Numbered from the stretch's first letter, positions 1-11,879 are shown. The stretch is 64,000 bases of DNA from Mediterraneibacter faecis JCM 15917 (GCA_001312505.1 BBDW01000001.1:62001-126000), one strand, 5' to 3'. Made by a program: numbers and translations. The notes: generated by a model not told the origin, from the letters alone.

Positions 1-66
1 GTAGCATATGAAACAATTGTAAATGCACTTCCAAAATTTGCGGAGCTTGCGAGAGAGTATAGATAG
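1..66 (+). CDS. C-terminal end of an unidentified protein (partial)
   Basis: Reading frame 1 is open from the window edge and ends at TAG 64-66, giving about 21 residues that end in ELAREYR. It lies 10 bases upstream of hisC and on the same strand, so it is probably co-transcribed with it. Too little is visible to assign a family. Confidence 0.5.
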   Translation, partial: VAYETIVNALPKFAELAREYR

Positions 67-76
67 AGGTAGTACC

Positions 77-1146
77 ATGGCTGTAAGAGAAGAACTTTTG
101 AGAAATATACGTAGCGTAGAACATATGTACCGGGCGAGCAGCCACAGCATAAGGTTGTGAAACTGAATACAAATGAGAATCCATATCCACCGGCACCGGG
201 GGGGGTGGAACGTGTTCTGAAAGAGATGGACACAGACCGTTTTCGACTGTATCCAGATCCAACTGCGGACGAACTCGTTGGAAGTCTCGCAGATTATTAT
301 GGTGTAGGGAAAGACCAGGTCTTTGTAGGAGTTGGATCTGATGATGTGATTTCGATGTGTTTCCTCACATTTTTCAATTCAGATCTTCCAATTCTTTTCC
401 CGGATATTACATATTCATTTTATAAAGTCTGGGCAGAATTGTATCGGATTCCATATCATTGTCCAAAGCTTGATGAAAGCTTTAAGATTGTGAAAGAGGA
501 TTATTATGCTGAAAACGGCGGAATTATTTTCCCGAATCCAAATGCGCCGACAGCAATTTATGAAGATCTTGAATTTGTAGAAGATATCTTAAAGCAGAAC
601 AGGAATTCTATCGTGATCGTAGATGAGGCGTATATTGATTTTGCGGGAAGATCTGCGATGGAACTGATCGATAAATATGATAATCTTATTGTGACACAGA
701 CTTTCTCAAAGGCAAGAAGTATGGCTGGTATGCGAATCGGATATGCAATCTCGAATCCAGATCTGATCCGCTGCCTGAATGATGTGAAATATTCTTTTAA
801 CTCTTACACGATGAATCAGACAGCTCTTGCCTGTGGTGTGGAAGCGGTTGAAGACAAAGCATATTTTGAAGAAGGAGTTCGTAAAATAGTTGAAACAAGA
901 GAATGGGCAAAAGAAGAGCTCAGGAAACTTGGTTTTGTTTTCCCGGATGCAAAGGCGAATTTTATTTTTGCAAGACATCCAGAGGTTGATGCGAATGAAC
1001 TTTTCCAGGCTTTGAAAGAGAATAATATCTTTGTCAGACATTGGAATGCACCACGAATCGATCAGTATCTGAGAATTACAATTGGTACAAGAGAAGAGAT
1101 GGCGACGCTTTTTGATTTTTTGAGAACATATATAAAGGAGAAATAA
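77..1146 (+). CDS. hisC: Histidinol-phosphate aminotransferase (apparent frameshift near the start)
   Basis: A PLP-dependent class I/II aminotransferase that converts imidazole-acetol phosphate plus glutamate to histidinol phosphate in histidine synthesis. Seen: the substrate-binding motif KLNTNENPYPP, the stretch VDEAYIDFAGRS, and the PLP-lysine region TFSKARSMAGMRIGY. ATG at 77 has the ribosome site AGATAGAGG ahead of it. The natural N-terminus MAVREELLRNIRS runs into a one-base deletion around 121-123 (GAACAT where GAACCAT would continue as VEPYVPGEQ). The downstream frame is then open to the stop at 1146. An 8-G tract near 198 adds one glycine (PAPGGVER). Both defects look like sequence errors rather than gene decay, because the rest is intact. 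Confidence 0.88.
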
Positions 1147-1150
1147 CTGA

Positions 1151-1660
1151 ATGAGTGAAGCTTTGATCAACTGGTTTATGGTGACACTGGGCGGAAAGGT
1201 CGGTAAGGAATTTATTCTTTTCCTGATCTCAATGGTTCCGATTCTGGAATTGCGTGGAGGACTGCTTGCAGCAGGACCGGCATTTTTGAATGTGGAACTT
1301 GCAAAAGCAGTACCTATCTGTGTGATTGGAAATCTTGTTCCAATTCCATTCATCCTTTTACTGATCACAAAGATCTTTGACTGGATGAAAGGAACGAAGC
1401 GTTTGAAGCCGATGGTGGAGAAGCTGGAGAAGAAGGCAATGAGTAAAAGTGACAAGATAGAGAAATATGAATTCTGGGGTCTTGTACTTTTTGTTGGAAT
1501 TCCTCTTCCTGGAACAGGAGCGTGGACAGGATCACTGATCGCAGCTCTGCTTGGAATCCGCTTTAGAAAAGCTTTTCCGGCAGTTGTTGTTGGTGTCTGC
1601 CTCGCAGCATTTATTATGTCAGTCATTTCCTATGGAATTATTGGCGGTATTTTTGGATAA
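1151..1660 (+). CDS. Small multidrug-export family membrane protein (COG2426 type)
   Basis: A 169-residue integral membrane protein that starts 4 bases after hisC stops. Family hallmarks are visible: LELRGG near residue 34 and PLPGTGAWTGSLIAALLG near residue 120, with hydrophobic segments around residues 15-35, 55-75, 110-130 and 145-167. Between them is a basic, lysine-rich cytoplasmic loop (KGTKRLKPMVEKLEKKAM). The family name is historical and the transport substrate is unknown. Tight spacing suggests transcription with hisC. Confidence 0.75.
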   Translation: MSEALINWFMVTLGGKVGKEFILFLISMVPILELRGGLLAAGPAFLNVELAKAVPICVIGNLVPIPFILLLITKIFDWMKGTKRLKPMVEKLEKKAMSKSDKIEKYEFWGLVLFVGIPLPGTGAWTGSLIAALLGIRFRKAFPAVVVGVCLAAFIMSVISYGIIGGIFG

Positions 1661-1687
1661 GATAAATATGCAAAGGAAGTGATTCTT

Positions 1688-2143
1688 ATGTTACTGAAAG
1701 ATAATGAAGAAAAGAGAAATATAGCCTGGAGAACAGTTATGACGGTTACTTCAGTTCTGATCATTCTGATCGTTGTTTTTTTCGCTGTGAAGCTTTTTAC
1801 TTCCAATCCTCTGACAGGAAATTGGGAGAACACAGATGATGGAATGAAGCTGACGATCAAGAATAACGGAACAATGGATATTGTGCAGGCTTTGGACGAG
1901 AGTACAGTCAGCGTTCCTGTTGATTATACAATTGATATGGAACATAAGCGTTTTGCAATTCATGTGAACGAAGAAAAGATAGCAAAACAGGCTGAAAAAA
2001 CAAAAGACTGTTCCAAACAGGAGCTTCAGGATATTGCGGATGTGATGGAAGGAACTTACGAATACAGCGTGGAACAGAACGTACTGACACTGACTGATTC
2101 AGAATATGGAAGTCAGAAGACATTTGAAAAAAGTGGAAAGTAA
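1688..2143 (+). CDS. Single-pass membrane protein with an extracytoplasmic lipocalin-like domain
   Basis: ATG 1688 is preferred over GTG 1679 because AAGGAAG sits 8 bases upstream of it. The protein has a short charged N-terminus (KDNEEKRN), one transmembrane helix (VTSVLIILIVVFFAVKLF), and about 110 outer residues that begin LTGNWENTDDGMKLTIKNNG. This is the opening of a small beta-barrel seen in many anchored Clostridia proteins. No catalytic motif is visible and the function is unknown. It lies between the COG2426 gene and ispG on the same strand. Confidence 0.6.
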   Translation: MLLKDNEEKRNIAWRTVMTVTSVLIILIVVFFAVKLFTSNPLTGNWENTDDGMKLTIKNNGTMDIVQALDESTVSVPVDYTIDMEHKRFAIHVNEEKIAKQAEKTKDCSKQELQDIADVMEGTYEYSVEQNVLTLTDSEYGSQKTFEKSGK

Positions 2144-2213
2144 ACGGTGATTCTGCCTCAGCAGATGACACAGAAAGAACTTGCAGAGCAGTGGAAACAG
2201 GGGGGTACAGATC

Positions 2214-3275
2214 ATGTACAGAAATCAGACGAAAGAAGTAAGAATTGGGGATGTTGTGATTGGGGGGGGAGACCATCCGATAGCAATCCAGTCTATGACA
2301 AATACAAGGACAGAAGATGTAGAAGCCACAGTGGAGCAGATCCTGCGTCTGGAAAAAGCAGGATGTGAGATCATCCGCTGTACAGTTCCGACAATGGAGG
2401 CTGCAAAAGCAATCAAAGAGATTAAAAAACAGATTCATATTCCGCTTGTTGCAGACATTCATTTTGATTATAAGATGGCAATCGCAGCAATTGAGAATGG
2501 AGCTGATAAGATTCGTATCAATCCGGGGAATATCGGTGCAAAAGAACGGGTACAGGCAGTAGTAGACAAAGCGAAAGAGTATAATGTTCCAATCCGTGTC
2601 GGTGTAAACAGTGGTTCTCTTGAGAAGCATCTGCTTGAGAAATATGGTGGTGTTACTGCAGAAGGGATCGTGGAGAGTGCGCTGGATAAAGTTCATCTGA
2701 TCGAGTCTATGGGCTATGACAACCTTGTTGTCAGCATTAAATCTTCTGATGTTCTGATGTGTGTAAAGGCGCATGAGCTGATCGCTAAGGAATGCCCATA
2801 TCCGCTTCATGTTGGAATTACAGAGTCTGGAACTGTATATTCAGGAAATGTGAAATCTTCTGTAGGACTTGGAATCATTCTTCATGAGGGAATCGGTAAT
2901 ACAATCCGTGTTTCCCTGACAGGAGATCCAGTAGAAGAGATTCGTACAGCAAAACTGATTCTTAAGACACTTGGACTTCGCAAGGGAGGTATTGAAGTTG
3001 TATCCTGTCCGACTTGTGGAAGAACAAGAATTGATCTGATCAAGCTTGCAAACCAGGTAGAAGAGATGGTAGCAGACATTCCGCTTGATATTAAAGTTGC
3101 AGTTATGGGATGTGTTGTAAACGGACCTGGAGAGGCAAAAGAAGCCGATATCGGAATTGCAGGAGGTATCGGGGGGGAAGGACTTTTGATCAAGAAGGGT
3201 GAGATCATCAAGAAGGTAAAGGAAGAAGAACTTCTTGATACTTTAAGACAGGAGTTATTGAATTGGAACAAATAA
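2214..3275 (+). CDS. ispG: 4-hydroxy-3-methylbut-2-en-1-yl diphosphate synthase
   Basis: The [4Fe-4S] enzyme that reduces MEcPP to HMBPP, the penultimate step of the MEP isoprenoid pathway. Seen: IQSMTNTRTEDV at the N-terminus, VADIHFDYKMA, RINPGNIG, VGVNSGSLE, LHVGITESGT, and the cluster ligands SCPTCGR and GCVVNGPGEA. ATG 2214 (MYRNQTKEVRIG) follows a G-rich ribosome site. Two G tracts add a glycine each compared with IspG homologues: VIGGGDHP (8 G) and GGIGGEGLL (7 G). Neither breaks the frame. The polC start overlaps its 3' end, so the two are translationally linked. Confidence 0.93.
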   Translation: MYRNQTKEVRIGDVVIGGGDHPIAIQSMTNTRTEDVEATVEQILRLEKAGCEIIRCTVPTMEAAKAIKEIKKQIHIPLVADIHFDYKMAIAAIENGADKIRINPGNIGAKERVQAVVDKAKEYNVPIRVGVNSGSLEKHLLEKYGGVTAEGIVESALDKVHLIESMGYDNLVVSIKSSDVLMCVKAHELIAKECPYPLHVGITESGTVYSGNVKSSVGLGIILHEGIGNTIRVSLTGDPVEEIRTAKLILKTLGLRKGGIEVVSCPTCGRTRIDLIKLANQVEEMVADIPLDIKVAVMGCVVNGPGEAKEADIGIAGGIGGEGLLIKKGEIIKKVKEEELLDTLRQELLNWNK

Positions 3276-6200
3276 AGAATGAAAAAACATTTTTTCATGT
3301 ATTTCCCACATTGAAAGTAGAAGAGGAATTTAAAGTCCTCTTTGCTGATGTGGAAGTTAAGAAAATCACGACTAATTCCGGTCGTGATTTTCTGCATGTA
3401 CATTTAAAGAGTCATCATCTGATCCCAAAGAAGAAAATATGGCAGATGGAGCAGCGGATCAAAGAGCAGCTCTTTGGAACATCTTCTGTAAAACTTCAGA
3501 TTCTGGAAGAGTATGAGCTGTCTGAGCTTTATACACCGGAAGCGGTGATGGAAGAGTACAAGGAGAGTTTGATTCTTGAACTGAAAGAAATCAGTGTCCT
3601 TGCTGCAAACATGTTTTCACAGGCAGAAGTGAACTATGAAGAGGGAAATGTCGTCCGTCTGGAGCTTCTTGATACGATTGTTTCCGAAGGAAGAAAAGAA
3701 GAAATCATGAATCTGCTGGACGATGTATTCAGGAATCGTTTTCATATGAATGTTGATATCCGGGTTACATATAAAGAAAACGAGGGTCAGGGAAGCAGAG
3801 AATATGACGAGCAGAGGATTCAGCAGGAAATTAATGCAATCTTTGAACGGCGCGCGAAACAGAGAGGCGAATATGAGGAGCGAAAGTCTGCTGTGGAGGC
3901 AAAGAAGAAGTCATCCGAATCAGGAAGCTCGTCTTCCGGAGAAAAGAAAGCAGAGACTTCAGGAAAATCTTCTTCAGGAAATGCATCCGTTTCGGGCGGA
4001 AAGAAAGAGTTCAAAAAGAAGGAATTCCGCAAGAAGGATTATGTGCGTCCGGTGAAGATCGGAGACGATCCGAACCTGATCTACGGAAAGAATTTTGAAG
4101 ATGAGCCAATCAAATTGGAACAGGTTGTTTCTGAGATGGGTGAGATCACAATTCATGGTAAGATTATCAATTTTGATACACGGGAGATCAGAAATGAGAA
4201 GACAATCATTATCTTTGCTGTGACTGATTTTACGGATACAATCACGATCAAGATGTTTGCTAGAAATGATCAGTTACCGGAGATTCTCGGAGATTTGAAG
4301 AAAGGTGCTTTCGTTAAAATCAAAGGCGTGACGACAATTGATAAATTCGATGGTGAACTGACAATCGGTTCAATTACCGGAATCAAGAAGATTGGAGACT
4401 TTACGGTCTCAAGGCAAGATCTCAATCCAACGAAACGTGTAGAACTTCATTGCCATACAAAGATGAGCGATATGGATGGAGTTTCTGAAGTGACAGATAT
4501 CGTCCGCAGAGCACATGACTGGGGGACACCCGGCGATTGCAATTACAGATCATGGTGTAGCCAGGCGTTCCCGGTTGCAAATCACTATATTGAGACATTG
4601 GATAAAGATGATCCGTTTAAAGTTCTATATGGTGTGGAAGGCTATGTGTCGATGACTTAACTGAGATTGCAGTTAATGCAAAAGATCAGACATTGGATGA
4701 TACCTATATTGTTTTTGATATCGAGACAACAGGATTCAGTTCTATCCGTGACAGAATTATTGAGATTGGAGCTGTGAAGGTTGAGAATGGGCAGATTGTA
4801 GACAAGTTCAGTACCTTTGTAAATCCGGAACGCCCGATTCCTTTCGAAATCACAAACCTGACAAGTATTACAGATGAGATGGTGCTGGATGCTCCGACAA
4901 TCGAGGTTGTGCTGCCACAGTTTCTCGAATTTATTGGTGAGGGCGCATTGGTTGCGCATAACGCAGGATTTGATGTTGGGTTTATCGAACAGAATTGTCG
5001 TGTGCTTGGTCTGGAACAGGAATTCACAGCTGTTGATACAGTGGCTCTTGCACGTGTGCTGCTTCCGACCCTTTCGAAATATAAATTGAATCTGGTTGCA
5101 AAAGCACTTGGAATTTCATTAGAAAATCATCATCGTGCGGTTGATGATGCAGGGGGGGCAACAGCAGAAATTTTTGTAAAATTTGTTGAAATGCTCAAAG
5201 ATCAGCACATCATGAACTTAAAAGAAATGAACAAGTTTGGGGGGGATCGTAATGTTAATGCAATCCGTAAGATGCCGACACATCATATTATTTTGATCGC
5301 ACAGAATGATATTGGAAGATATAATCTGTATCAGCTGATCACGGCATCTCATATGACATATTATGCAAGAAGACCGAGAATTCCGAAAAGTCTGATCAAT
5401 GAACACAGAGAAGGAATCATCATTGGAAGTGCCTGTGAGGCAGGAGAATTATACCGTGCGGTTCTTGAAAAACAGTCTGCACAGCAGATTGCGAGACTGG
5501 CAGATTTCTATGATTATTATGAAATCCAGCCAATTGGAAATGATATGTTTATGCTCGAAGATGAGAAAACGCCGAATATCAATACAGAGGAAGATCTGCG
5601 TAACGTAAACCGGGAGATTGTTGAACTTGGAGAGAAATTCGGTAAGCCGGTTGTAGCAACCTGTGACGTTCATTTCCTTGATCCGGAGGATGAAGTTTAT
5701 CGCCGGATCATCATGGCAGGAAAAGGATTCAAAGACGCAGATAATCAGGCACCGCTGTTCCTTCGCACAACAGATGAAATGTTGGAGGAGTTTGCATATC
5801 TTGGTTCTGCGAAGGCGAGAGAAGTTGTTATAGAAAATCCACAGAAGATCGCACGTATGGTAGAGAAAATCTCACCGGTAAACCCAAACAAGTGTCCTCC
5901 GGTAATCGCGGATTCCGATCAGGAGCTTCGAGATATCTGTTATCGTAAAGCACATGAAATGTATGGAGAAGATCTTCCGGTACAGGTGTCTTCCAGACTT
6001 GAGAAAGAGCTGAACTCTATTATTTCCAACGGCTATGCCGTTATGTATATCATTGCACAGAAACTGGTATGGAAGTCCAATGCGGATGGGTATCTTGTTG
6101 GTTCCCGTGGATCAGTAGGTTCGTCTTTTGTTGCGACGATGTCCGGAATCACGGAGGTTAATCCGCTAAGCCCTCACTATTACTGCGAAAAATGTCATTA

Positions 6201-7827
6201 CAGTGATTTTGAGTCTGAAGAGGTTCGTGCATTTGCCGGAGGCTGTGGTTACGACATGCCGGATAGAAATTGTCCTGTGTGCGGAGAAAAACTGGTCAAG
6301 GCCGGGTTTGATATTCCGTTTGAAACATTCCTTGGTTTCAAGGGAGATAAAGAGCCGGATATTGACCTGAACTTCTCCGGAGATTACCAGGCGAAGGCTC
6401 ATAAATATACAGAGGTTCTCTTTGGTGAGGGTCATACATTCAAAGCCGGAACGATCGGTACGCTGGCAGATAAGACAGCATATGGATTTGTGAAAAACTA
6501 TTATGAAGAACGTGGTCAGAGAAAGCGTGGCTGTGAGATTGAACGAATTACAGAAGGATGTACCGGAATCCGGCGAAGTACCGGACAGCATCCGGGAGGA
6601 ATCGTAGTACTTCCGCACGGACACAGCATCAATGAGTTTACACCGGTGCAGCATCCGGCCAACGATATGGAATGTGGCATTACAACGACACATTTTGATT
6701 ACCATTCCATTGACCATAACCTTTTGAAACTTGATATTCTCGGACATGATGATCCTACGATGATTCGTACATTGGAAGACTATATCACCTCCGATGCAAT
6801 GGAAAATGAATATAATGAGGAGCATCCTTTCGTTGCAACGGATATTCCGCTGGATGACAAGAAAGTAATCGAACTATTCCATGGCACAGAAATTCTCGGA
6901 ATCAAACCGGAAGACATCGACGGCTGTAAGCTTGGATGTCTTGGAATCCCGGAGTTCGGTACGGATTTCGTTATTCAGATGGTGCAGGATACAAAACCTC
7001 AGACGTTATCAGATTTGATCCGAATTTCCGGTCTGTCACATGGAACGAACGTGTGGCTCGGAAATGCACAGGAACTTGTAAAATCCGGAAAAGCAACCAT
7101 TTCTACGGCAATCTGTACCCGTGACGATATCATGATCTATCTGATCAACAAAGGAGTGGAAAGTGCACTGGCCTTTACAATTATGGAGAGTGTGCGTAAA
7201 GGAAAAGGATTGAAACCGGAGTGGGAAGAAGCGATGAAAGCTCAGGATGTACCGGACTGGTATATATGGTCCTGTAAGAAGATCAGCTACATGTTCCCAA
7301 AGGCTCATGCGGCAGCCTATGTTATGATGGCTTATCGTATCGCTTACTGTAAGATCAATTATCCGCTTGCTTATTATGGAGCATATTTTGGAATCCGTGC
7401 GGATGCATTTTCTTATGCGATCATGTGTCAGGGCAAGGATAAACTGAATTATTACATGAAAGACTATAAAAAGCGAAGTGATACCCTGACGAAAAAAGAA
7501 CAGGATGTCATGAAAGATATGAAAATCGTTCAGGAAATGTATGCAAGAGGTCTGGAGTTTATGCCGATTGATATTTACCGGGCGAAGGCGAAGATGTTTC
7601 AGATCATTGACGGAAAACTGATGCCGTCTCTTGCCAGCATCGAAGGAATGGGAGATAAGGCGGCGGAAGCTGTGGAAGAAGCTTCAAAAGACGGTCCATA
7701 TCTCTCACTGGATGATTTCCGTCAGAGGACAAAAGTAAGTAAGACAGTGATCGATCTGATGGCAGAACTGGGATTATTTGGGAATCTTCCACAGAGTAAT
7801 CAGCTTTCCTTGTTTGATTTTTCGTAG
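3263..7827 (+). CDS. polC: DNA polymerase III alpha subunit, Gram-positive type (three apparent indels)
   Basis: The replicative polymerase of low-GC Gram-positives, about 1500 residues long. Start TTG 3263 has AGGAG 8 bases upstream. Order of parts: N-terminal domain; a charged linker rich in K, E and S; an OB-fold; PHP (VELHCHTKMSDMDG); an inserted DEDDh exonuclease (FDIETTGF, then HNAGFDVGF and HHRAVDDA); the rest of PHP; a zinc site (CEKCHYSDFE, CPVCGEKL); the catalytic palm (PDIDLNFSGDYQ); and thumb/finger regions. Three one-base changes occur within 130 bases: +G in GGGGG near 4522, -C near 4560 (restoring frame), and -G near 4650. Two 7-G tracts add a glycine (DDAGGATAE, NKFGGDRNV). 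PolC is essential in this group, so these are probably sequence errors. Confidence 0.92.
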
Positions 7828-7911
7828 GAAATGCGCTAGACGGATGTAAAGTGCTGTGCTATAATGACTACAACGCTTTGACGTGGTAAAGCTTTAATGG
7901 AGGAAGAGATA

Positions 7912-9150
7912 ATGTACGATTTCGATGAGATTATGAACACAGACCCAGAGATAGCAGATGCAATAAAAGCAGAGATGGAGAGACAGAACTCCCATATCGA
8001 GCTGATCGCCTCTGAGAACTGGGTGAGCAAAGCAGTCATGGCAGCTATGGGAAGCCCTCTGACTAATAAGTATGCAGAAGGATATCCGGGAAAGAGATAT
8101 TATGGCGGATGTCAGTGTGTAGATGTAGTAGAAGACCTTGCAAGAGAAAGAGCAAAGAAACTGTTTGGATGTGAGTATGTTAATGTGCAGCCACATTCAG
8201 GAGCACAGGCGAACATGGCAGTTATGTTTGCCATGCTTGAGCCGGGAGATAAGATCATGGGGGGGATGAACCTTGATCATGGCGGACATCTGACACACGG
8301 TTCACCGGTTAATATGTCCGGTAAATATTTTGATGTAGCACATTACGGAGTGAATGCAGACGGCGTGATCGATTATGATGAAGTGCTTCGCATTGCGAAG
8401 GAACATAAACCGAAACTGATCGTTGCAGGAGCAAGTGCTTATGCAAGAACGATTGATTTCAAGCGTTTCCGTGAGATCGCAGATGAGGTGGGAGCATATC
8501 TGATGGTAGATATCGCACACATCGCAGGACTTGTTGCTACAGGACTTCATCCAAGTCCGATTCCGTATGCGCATGTGACAACAACAACAACACATAAGAC
8601 ACTCCGTGGACCAAGAGGTGGAATGATCATGTGCAGCGAAGAGATGAATAAAAAATTCAATTTCAACAAAGCTGTATTCCCGGGAATTCAGGGAGGTCCG
8701 CTGATGCATGTGATCGCCGGTAAGGCAGTTTGCTTCAAGGAAGCACTTGAGCCTGAGTATAAAACATATATGGAGCAGGTTGTTAAAAATGCGAAAGCAC
8801 TCTGTAACGGTTTGAAAGCACGCGGAGTTAAGATTGTTTCGGGAGATACAGATAACCATCTGATGCTTGTAGACCTGTCGGGAACAGAGACAAGCGGAAA
8901 AGAGCTGGAGAAGCGTCTTGATGATGCTCATGTAACAGCGAACAAGAATACAATTCCGAATGATCCTCGTTCACCGTTTGTAACAAGTGGTGTAAGACTT
9001 GGAACACCGGCGGTTACAACACGTGGAATGAAGGAAGATGATATGGATAAGATCGCAGAGATTATTGCAATGGTAATCGAAAGTGAAGAGAATGTAGAGA
9101 AAGCAAAAGCAATGGTTGCTGAGCTGACTGCAAAATATCCACTTTGTTAA
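7912..9150 (+). CDS. glyA: Serine hydroxymethyltransferase
   Basis: A PLP enzyme that interconverts serine and glycine and loads one-carbon units onto tetrahydrofolate. ATG 7912 is preferred because GGAGG lies 8-9 bases upstream; the upstream in-frame ATG 7897 overlaps that site. Motifs seen: [52 protein letters not shown], and the PLP-lysine segment [14 protein letters not shown]. Length 413 is normal. A 7-G tract at 8260 adds one glycine ([12 protein letters not shown], where homologues have MGMNL). It supplies glycine and formyl-folate for purine synthesis, which is relevant to purL downstream. Confidence 0.95.
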   Translation: MYDFDEIMNTDPEIADAIKAEMERQNSHIELIASENWVSKAVMAAMGSPLTNKYAEGYPGKRYYGGCQCVDVVEDLARERAKKLFGCEYVNVQPHSGAQANMAVMFAMLEPGDKIMGGMNLDHGGHLTHGSPVNMSGKYFDVAHYGVNADGVIDYDEVLRIAKEHKPKLIVAGASAYARTIDFKRFREIADEVGAYLMVDIAHIAGLVATGLHPSPIPYAHVTTTTTHKTLRGPRGGMIMCSEEMNKKFNFNKAVFPGIQGGPLMHVIAGKAVCFKEALEPEYKTYMEQVVKNAKALCNGLKARGVKIVSGDTDNHLMLVDLSGTETSGKELEKRLDDAHVTANKNTIPNDPRSPFVTSGVRLGTPAVTTRGMKEDDMDKIAEIIAMVIESEENVEKAKAMVAELTAKYPLC

Positions 9151-9222
9151 TAAAATAATTATATCCGGCAAAACTGCATTTCTCGTGTAAGCATAATGTA
9201 GATTGCCGGGGGGGTGTGCAAC

Positions 9223-9252
9223 AAAAAAGAGCTTAAAAAAGCTCTTTTTTGT
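9223..9252. terminator. Bidirectional intrinsic terminator between glyA and csp
   Basis: A perfect 12-base stem (AAAAAAGAGCTT / AAGCTCTTTTTT) with an AAAA loop. A-tract on one side and T-tract on the other suit termination of both glyA (plus) and the cold-shock gene (minus). Confidence 0.85.
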
Positions 9253-9326
9253 TAATCGAATTTCTGTATTACTTTTAAAAATTAAATACGGTCTATTTAT
9301 TAATTAAAAGGTACATAAAGTCTTGA

Positions 9327-9524
9327 TTAAAGTTTCACTACGTTAACAGCCTGAGGTCCTTTAGCGCCTTCTGTTACTTCGAACTCAACAGCCTGGCCCT
9401 CTTCGAGAGATTTGAATCCATCCATTACAAGTCCTGAATAATGAACAAAAATGTCATTGCCTTCAGCGTCAGAGATAAATCCGTAACCCTTCTGGTTATT
9501 AAACCATTTTACTGTACCTGTCAT
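9327..9524 (-). CDS. Cold-shock protein, CspA family
   Basis: A 65-residue single OB-fold RNA chaperone. RNP1 (KGYGFISD) and RNP2 (DIFVHYSG) are both present, after the standard start [12 protein letters not shown] choose the start at 9524 because the GGAGGG ribosome site lies just upstream of it. An in-frame ATG five codons earlier would place that site inside the gene. A clear promoter sits about 110 bases upstream, leaving a long 5' leader as is usual for temperature-controlled csp genes. Confidence 0.93.
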   Translation of the reverse strand: MTGTVKWFNNQKGYGFISDAEGNDIFVHYSGLVMDGFKSLEEGQAVEFEVTEGAKGPQAVNVVKL

Positions 9525-9631
9525 TGTGTTGCCCTCCATTAAAAGAATATAAGTTGTTAAATCATCACAGTTTACAATGCGCTGAAAACTGTAATATTGT
9601 GTCAGTATAAATTCATATTGACACTTTGTCT

Positions 9632-9660
9632 ATTGTAGCATGTTTAACAAAGAAAGTCAA
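9632..9660 (-). promoter_or_regulatory. Sigma-A promoter of the cold-shock gene, with long leader
   Basis: On the minus strand TTGACT and TACAAT are separated by 17 bases. Transcription would begin near 9625, about 100 bases before the start codon. The leader contains an imperfect palindrome (GTGTCA...TGACAC, 9599-9624) right at the predicted start of the RNA. Confidence 0.7.
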
Positions 9661-9832
9661 ATGTAATCTTTTTTGATTTGTAGAAAAATGACAAAAACAT
9701 GTGAAGTGACGTAAAATCGATTTCAACAATTTGTAAATACCATTTAGCATATCGGATTTATAAGATTGGTGAAAAATAGAAGTGCGAGGAAAGATTATTT
9801 TACGAATGGATTGGAAAAATAAAGGATGTCGA

Positions 9833-9861
9833 TTGAAAAAAGAATTGAAGTATTATATAAT
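9833..9861 (+). promoter_or_regulatory. Sigma-A promoter of ptsI
   Basis: TTGAAA (9833-9838) and TATAAT (9856-9861) are separated by 17 bases, about 48 bases upstream of the ptsI start. Confidence 0.75.
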
Positions 9862-9908
9862 TTAACCAATGTCTATGAAATATTTTATTTCAAGGAGGAT
9901 TTGTGTAT

Positions 9909-11530
9909 ATGATAACGATTGAAGGAAAAAGCGTATTTGGTGGAGTATCCATTGGAAAGCTGATGTTCTATAAGAGAAACGAAAAGGTGATCAGAAGAAC
10001 ACATGTAGATGATGTGGATGCAGAATGGAAGAGATTCGAAGAGGCTAAGAATACAGCAATCGACCAGCTGAAAGTTCTCTACGACAAAGCCATTGAAGAT
10101 GTAGGTGAGGCCAACGCCATGATCTTTGAGATTCACCAGATGATGCTTGATGATCTGGATTATCTGGAATCTATTGAAGGAATTATCCGTACACAAAGTG
10201 TAAATGCAGAGTATGCTGTTTCGACAACAGCTGATAACTTTGCACAGATGTTTGCATCTATGGATGATGCATATATGCAGGGACGTGCAGCAGACGTGAA
10301 GGACGTTTCCGAGCGTGTACTTGATATTCTCTGCGGAGTGAGCAACGGAACACGTGAGATGACAGAACCTTGTATTGTTGCTGCGGATGATCTCGCACCA
10401 AGTGAGACAGTACAGCTTGATAAAGAGAAGGTACTTGGATTTGCCACAATGTATGGTTCTTCTAACTCTCATACAGCGATCCTTGCAAGAACAATGAATA
10501 TTCCGGCTGTAATCGGAATGGGAGAAGCTCTTAATCCGAAATATGACGGAGAGATGGCTATCATTGATGGATTTACAGGAACACTCTATGTGGATCCGGA
10601 TGAAGAGACACTTGCAAAGATGCAGGAGAAGCGTGCGAAAGACCTTGAGCAGAAAGAACTTCTGAATCAGCTTAAAGGAAAAGAGAATGTGACAAAGAGC
10701 GGACAGAAGATCAATGTCTATGCGAACATTGGTAACGTATCTGATCTTGGTGCAGTACTTAAGAATGATGCAGGCGGAGTAGGTCTGTTCAGAAGTGAGT
10801 TCCTTTATCTTGAGAACAGTACTTATCCGACAGAAGAACAGCAGTTTGCAGCTTACAAACAGGTTGTAGAAAGCATGGCAGGAAAGAAAGTGATCATTCG
10901 TACACTTGATATCGGAGCAGACAAGCAGGTTGATTATTTCAATCTTGCAAAAGAAGAGAACCCGGCACTTGGATACAGAGCAATCCGTATCTGCCTGACA
11001 AGACCAGAGATCTTCAAGACTCAGCTTCGTGCACTTTACCGTGCATCCGTATATGGAAATCTTTCCATCATGTTCCCAATGATCATTCTGTAAAAGAAGT
11101 TCGTAAGATCAAAGAGATCATCGAAGAAGTGAAGGCAGAGTTGAGAGAAGAAGGACTTCCATTTAAGGAAGACGTAGAACTTGGTATTATGATCGAGACA
11201 CCGGCATCAGTTATGATGAGCCGCGAACTTGCGAAAGAAGTTGATTTCTTCAGTGTTGGAACAAATGACCTGACACAGTATACACTGGCAATTGACCGTC
11301 AGAACCTTGCGCTTGATGAGTTCTATGATCCACATCATCCGGCAGTGCTTGCTATGATCAAGATGGCAGCAGATAATGCACACGCAGAAGGAAAATGGAT
11401 CGGAATCTGTGGAGAACTTGGAGCGGACCTTGAACTGACAGAAGAGTTCCTGAAGATGGGACTGGACGAGCTGTCTGTATCTCCGGCGATGGTACTGCCG
11501 CTGAGAAAGAAGATTCGCGAGTGTGAGTAA
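9909..11530 (+). CDS. ptsI: PTS enzyme I, phosphoenolpyruvate-protein phosphotransferase (one-base deletion near 11084)
   Basis: The first phosphotransfer protein of the sugar PTS; it moves phosphate from PEP to HPr in the cytoplasm. Seen: N-terminal GVSIGKL, the phospho-histidine site SNSHTAILARTMNIPAV, the PEP-binding barrel (VGLFRSEFLYL, IIRTLDIGADKQ, GYRAIRICLTRPEIF), then MIETPASVMM, FSVGTNDLTQYTLA and GICGELGAD. ATG 9909 lies 10 bases after AAGGAGG; GTG 9903 is an alternative. The frame breaks where ATCATTCTG stands for an expected ATCATTTCTG (MIISVKEVRK), a missing T near 11084. The reading then resumes to the stop at 11530. HPr is not in the window. Confidence 0.92.
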
Positions 11531-11879
11531 TTTGTGTTTTTGAGGGGATTCGTATGGGGAATGAGCACTTTATAGAATGGTCGCAAGACCAGTCCTGCTA
11601 TTACCACGAGCACCGGCTCGCTCTACCTCATCCCTTTGAAAGTATGTAACGTAAGAGCCAGAACAGTTACCGTGTGTGGTGCCTGTCTGCTCTTACGTTA
11701 CATACTGAACAAAGTGTATTCGGAACGCTCCTGCCTTACATGTGCCCATGGCAACAGCAGAACTGTTCTCGCTTACACTTTCAAAGAGGGGGGGGACTCA
11801 TTTCAAGAGGAGGAATCCACTCAGAAATACAGAATTGAAAGTAGGAAAGAAAACGGATACTTATCGACTAGGATAATCA
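11531..11879. other. Structured intergenic region of about 350 bases, no convincing gene
   Basis: No supported coding region. The stretch is full of pairing elements: a GGTC-GCAA-GACC hairpin with a GNRA-type loop (11579-11590), CGAGC-ACCG-GCTCG (11610-11623), an 18-base perfect inverted repeat AGTATGTAACGTAAGAGC with its complement about 35 bases further on, and outer partners TTTGAAAGT / ACTTTCAAA and GAACAGTT / AACTGTTC. It could be a structured RNA, a repeat element, or an elaborate ptsI terminator. Confidence 0.45.

Noticed and set aside
706..1626. Long open frames antisense to hisC and many other genes
   Set aside because: They lack ribosome sites and family motifs and lie opposite clearly conserved genes.
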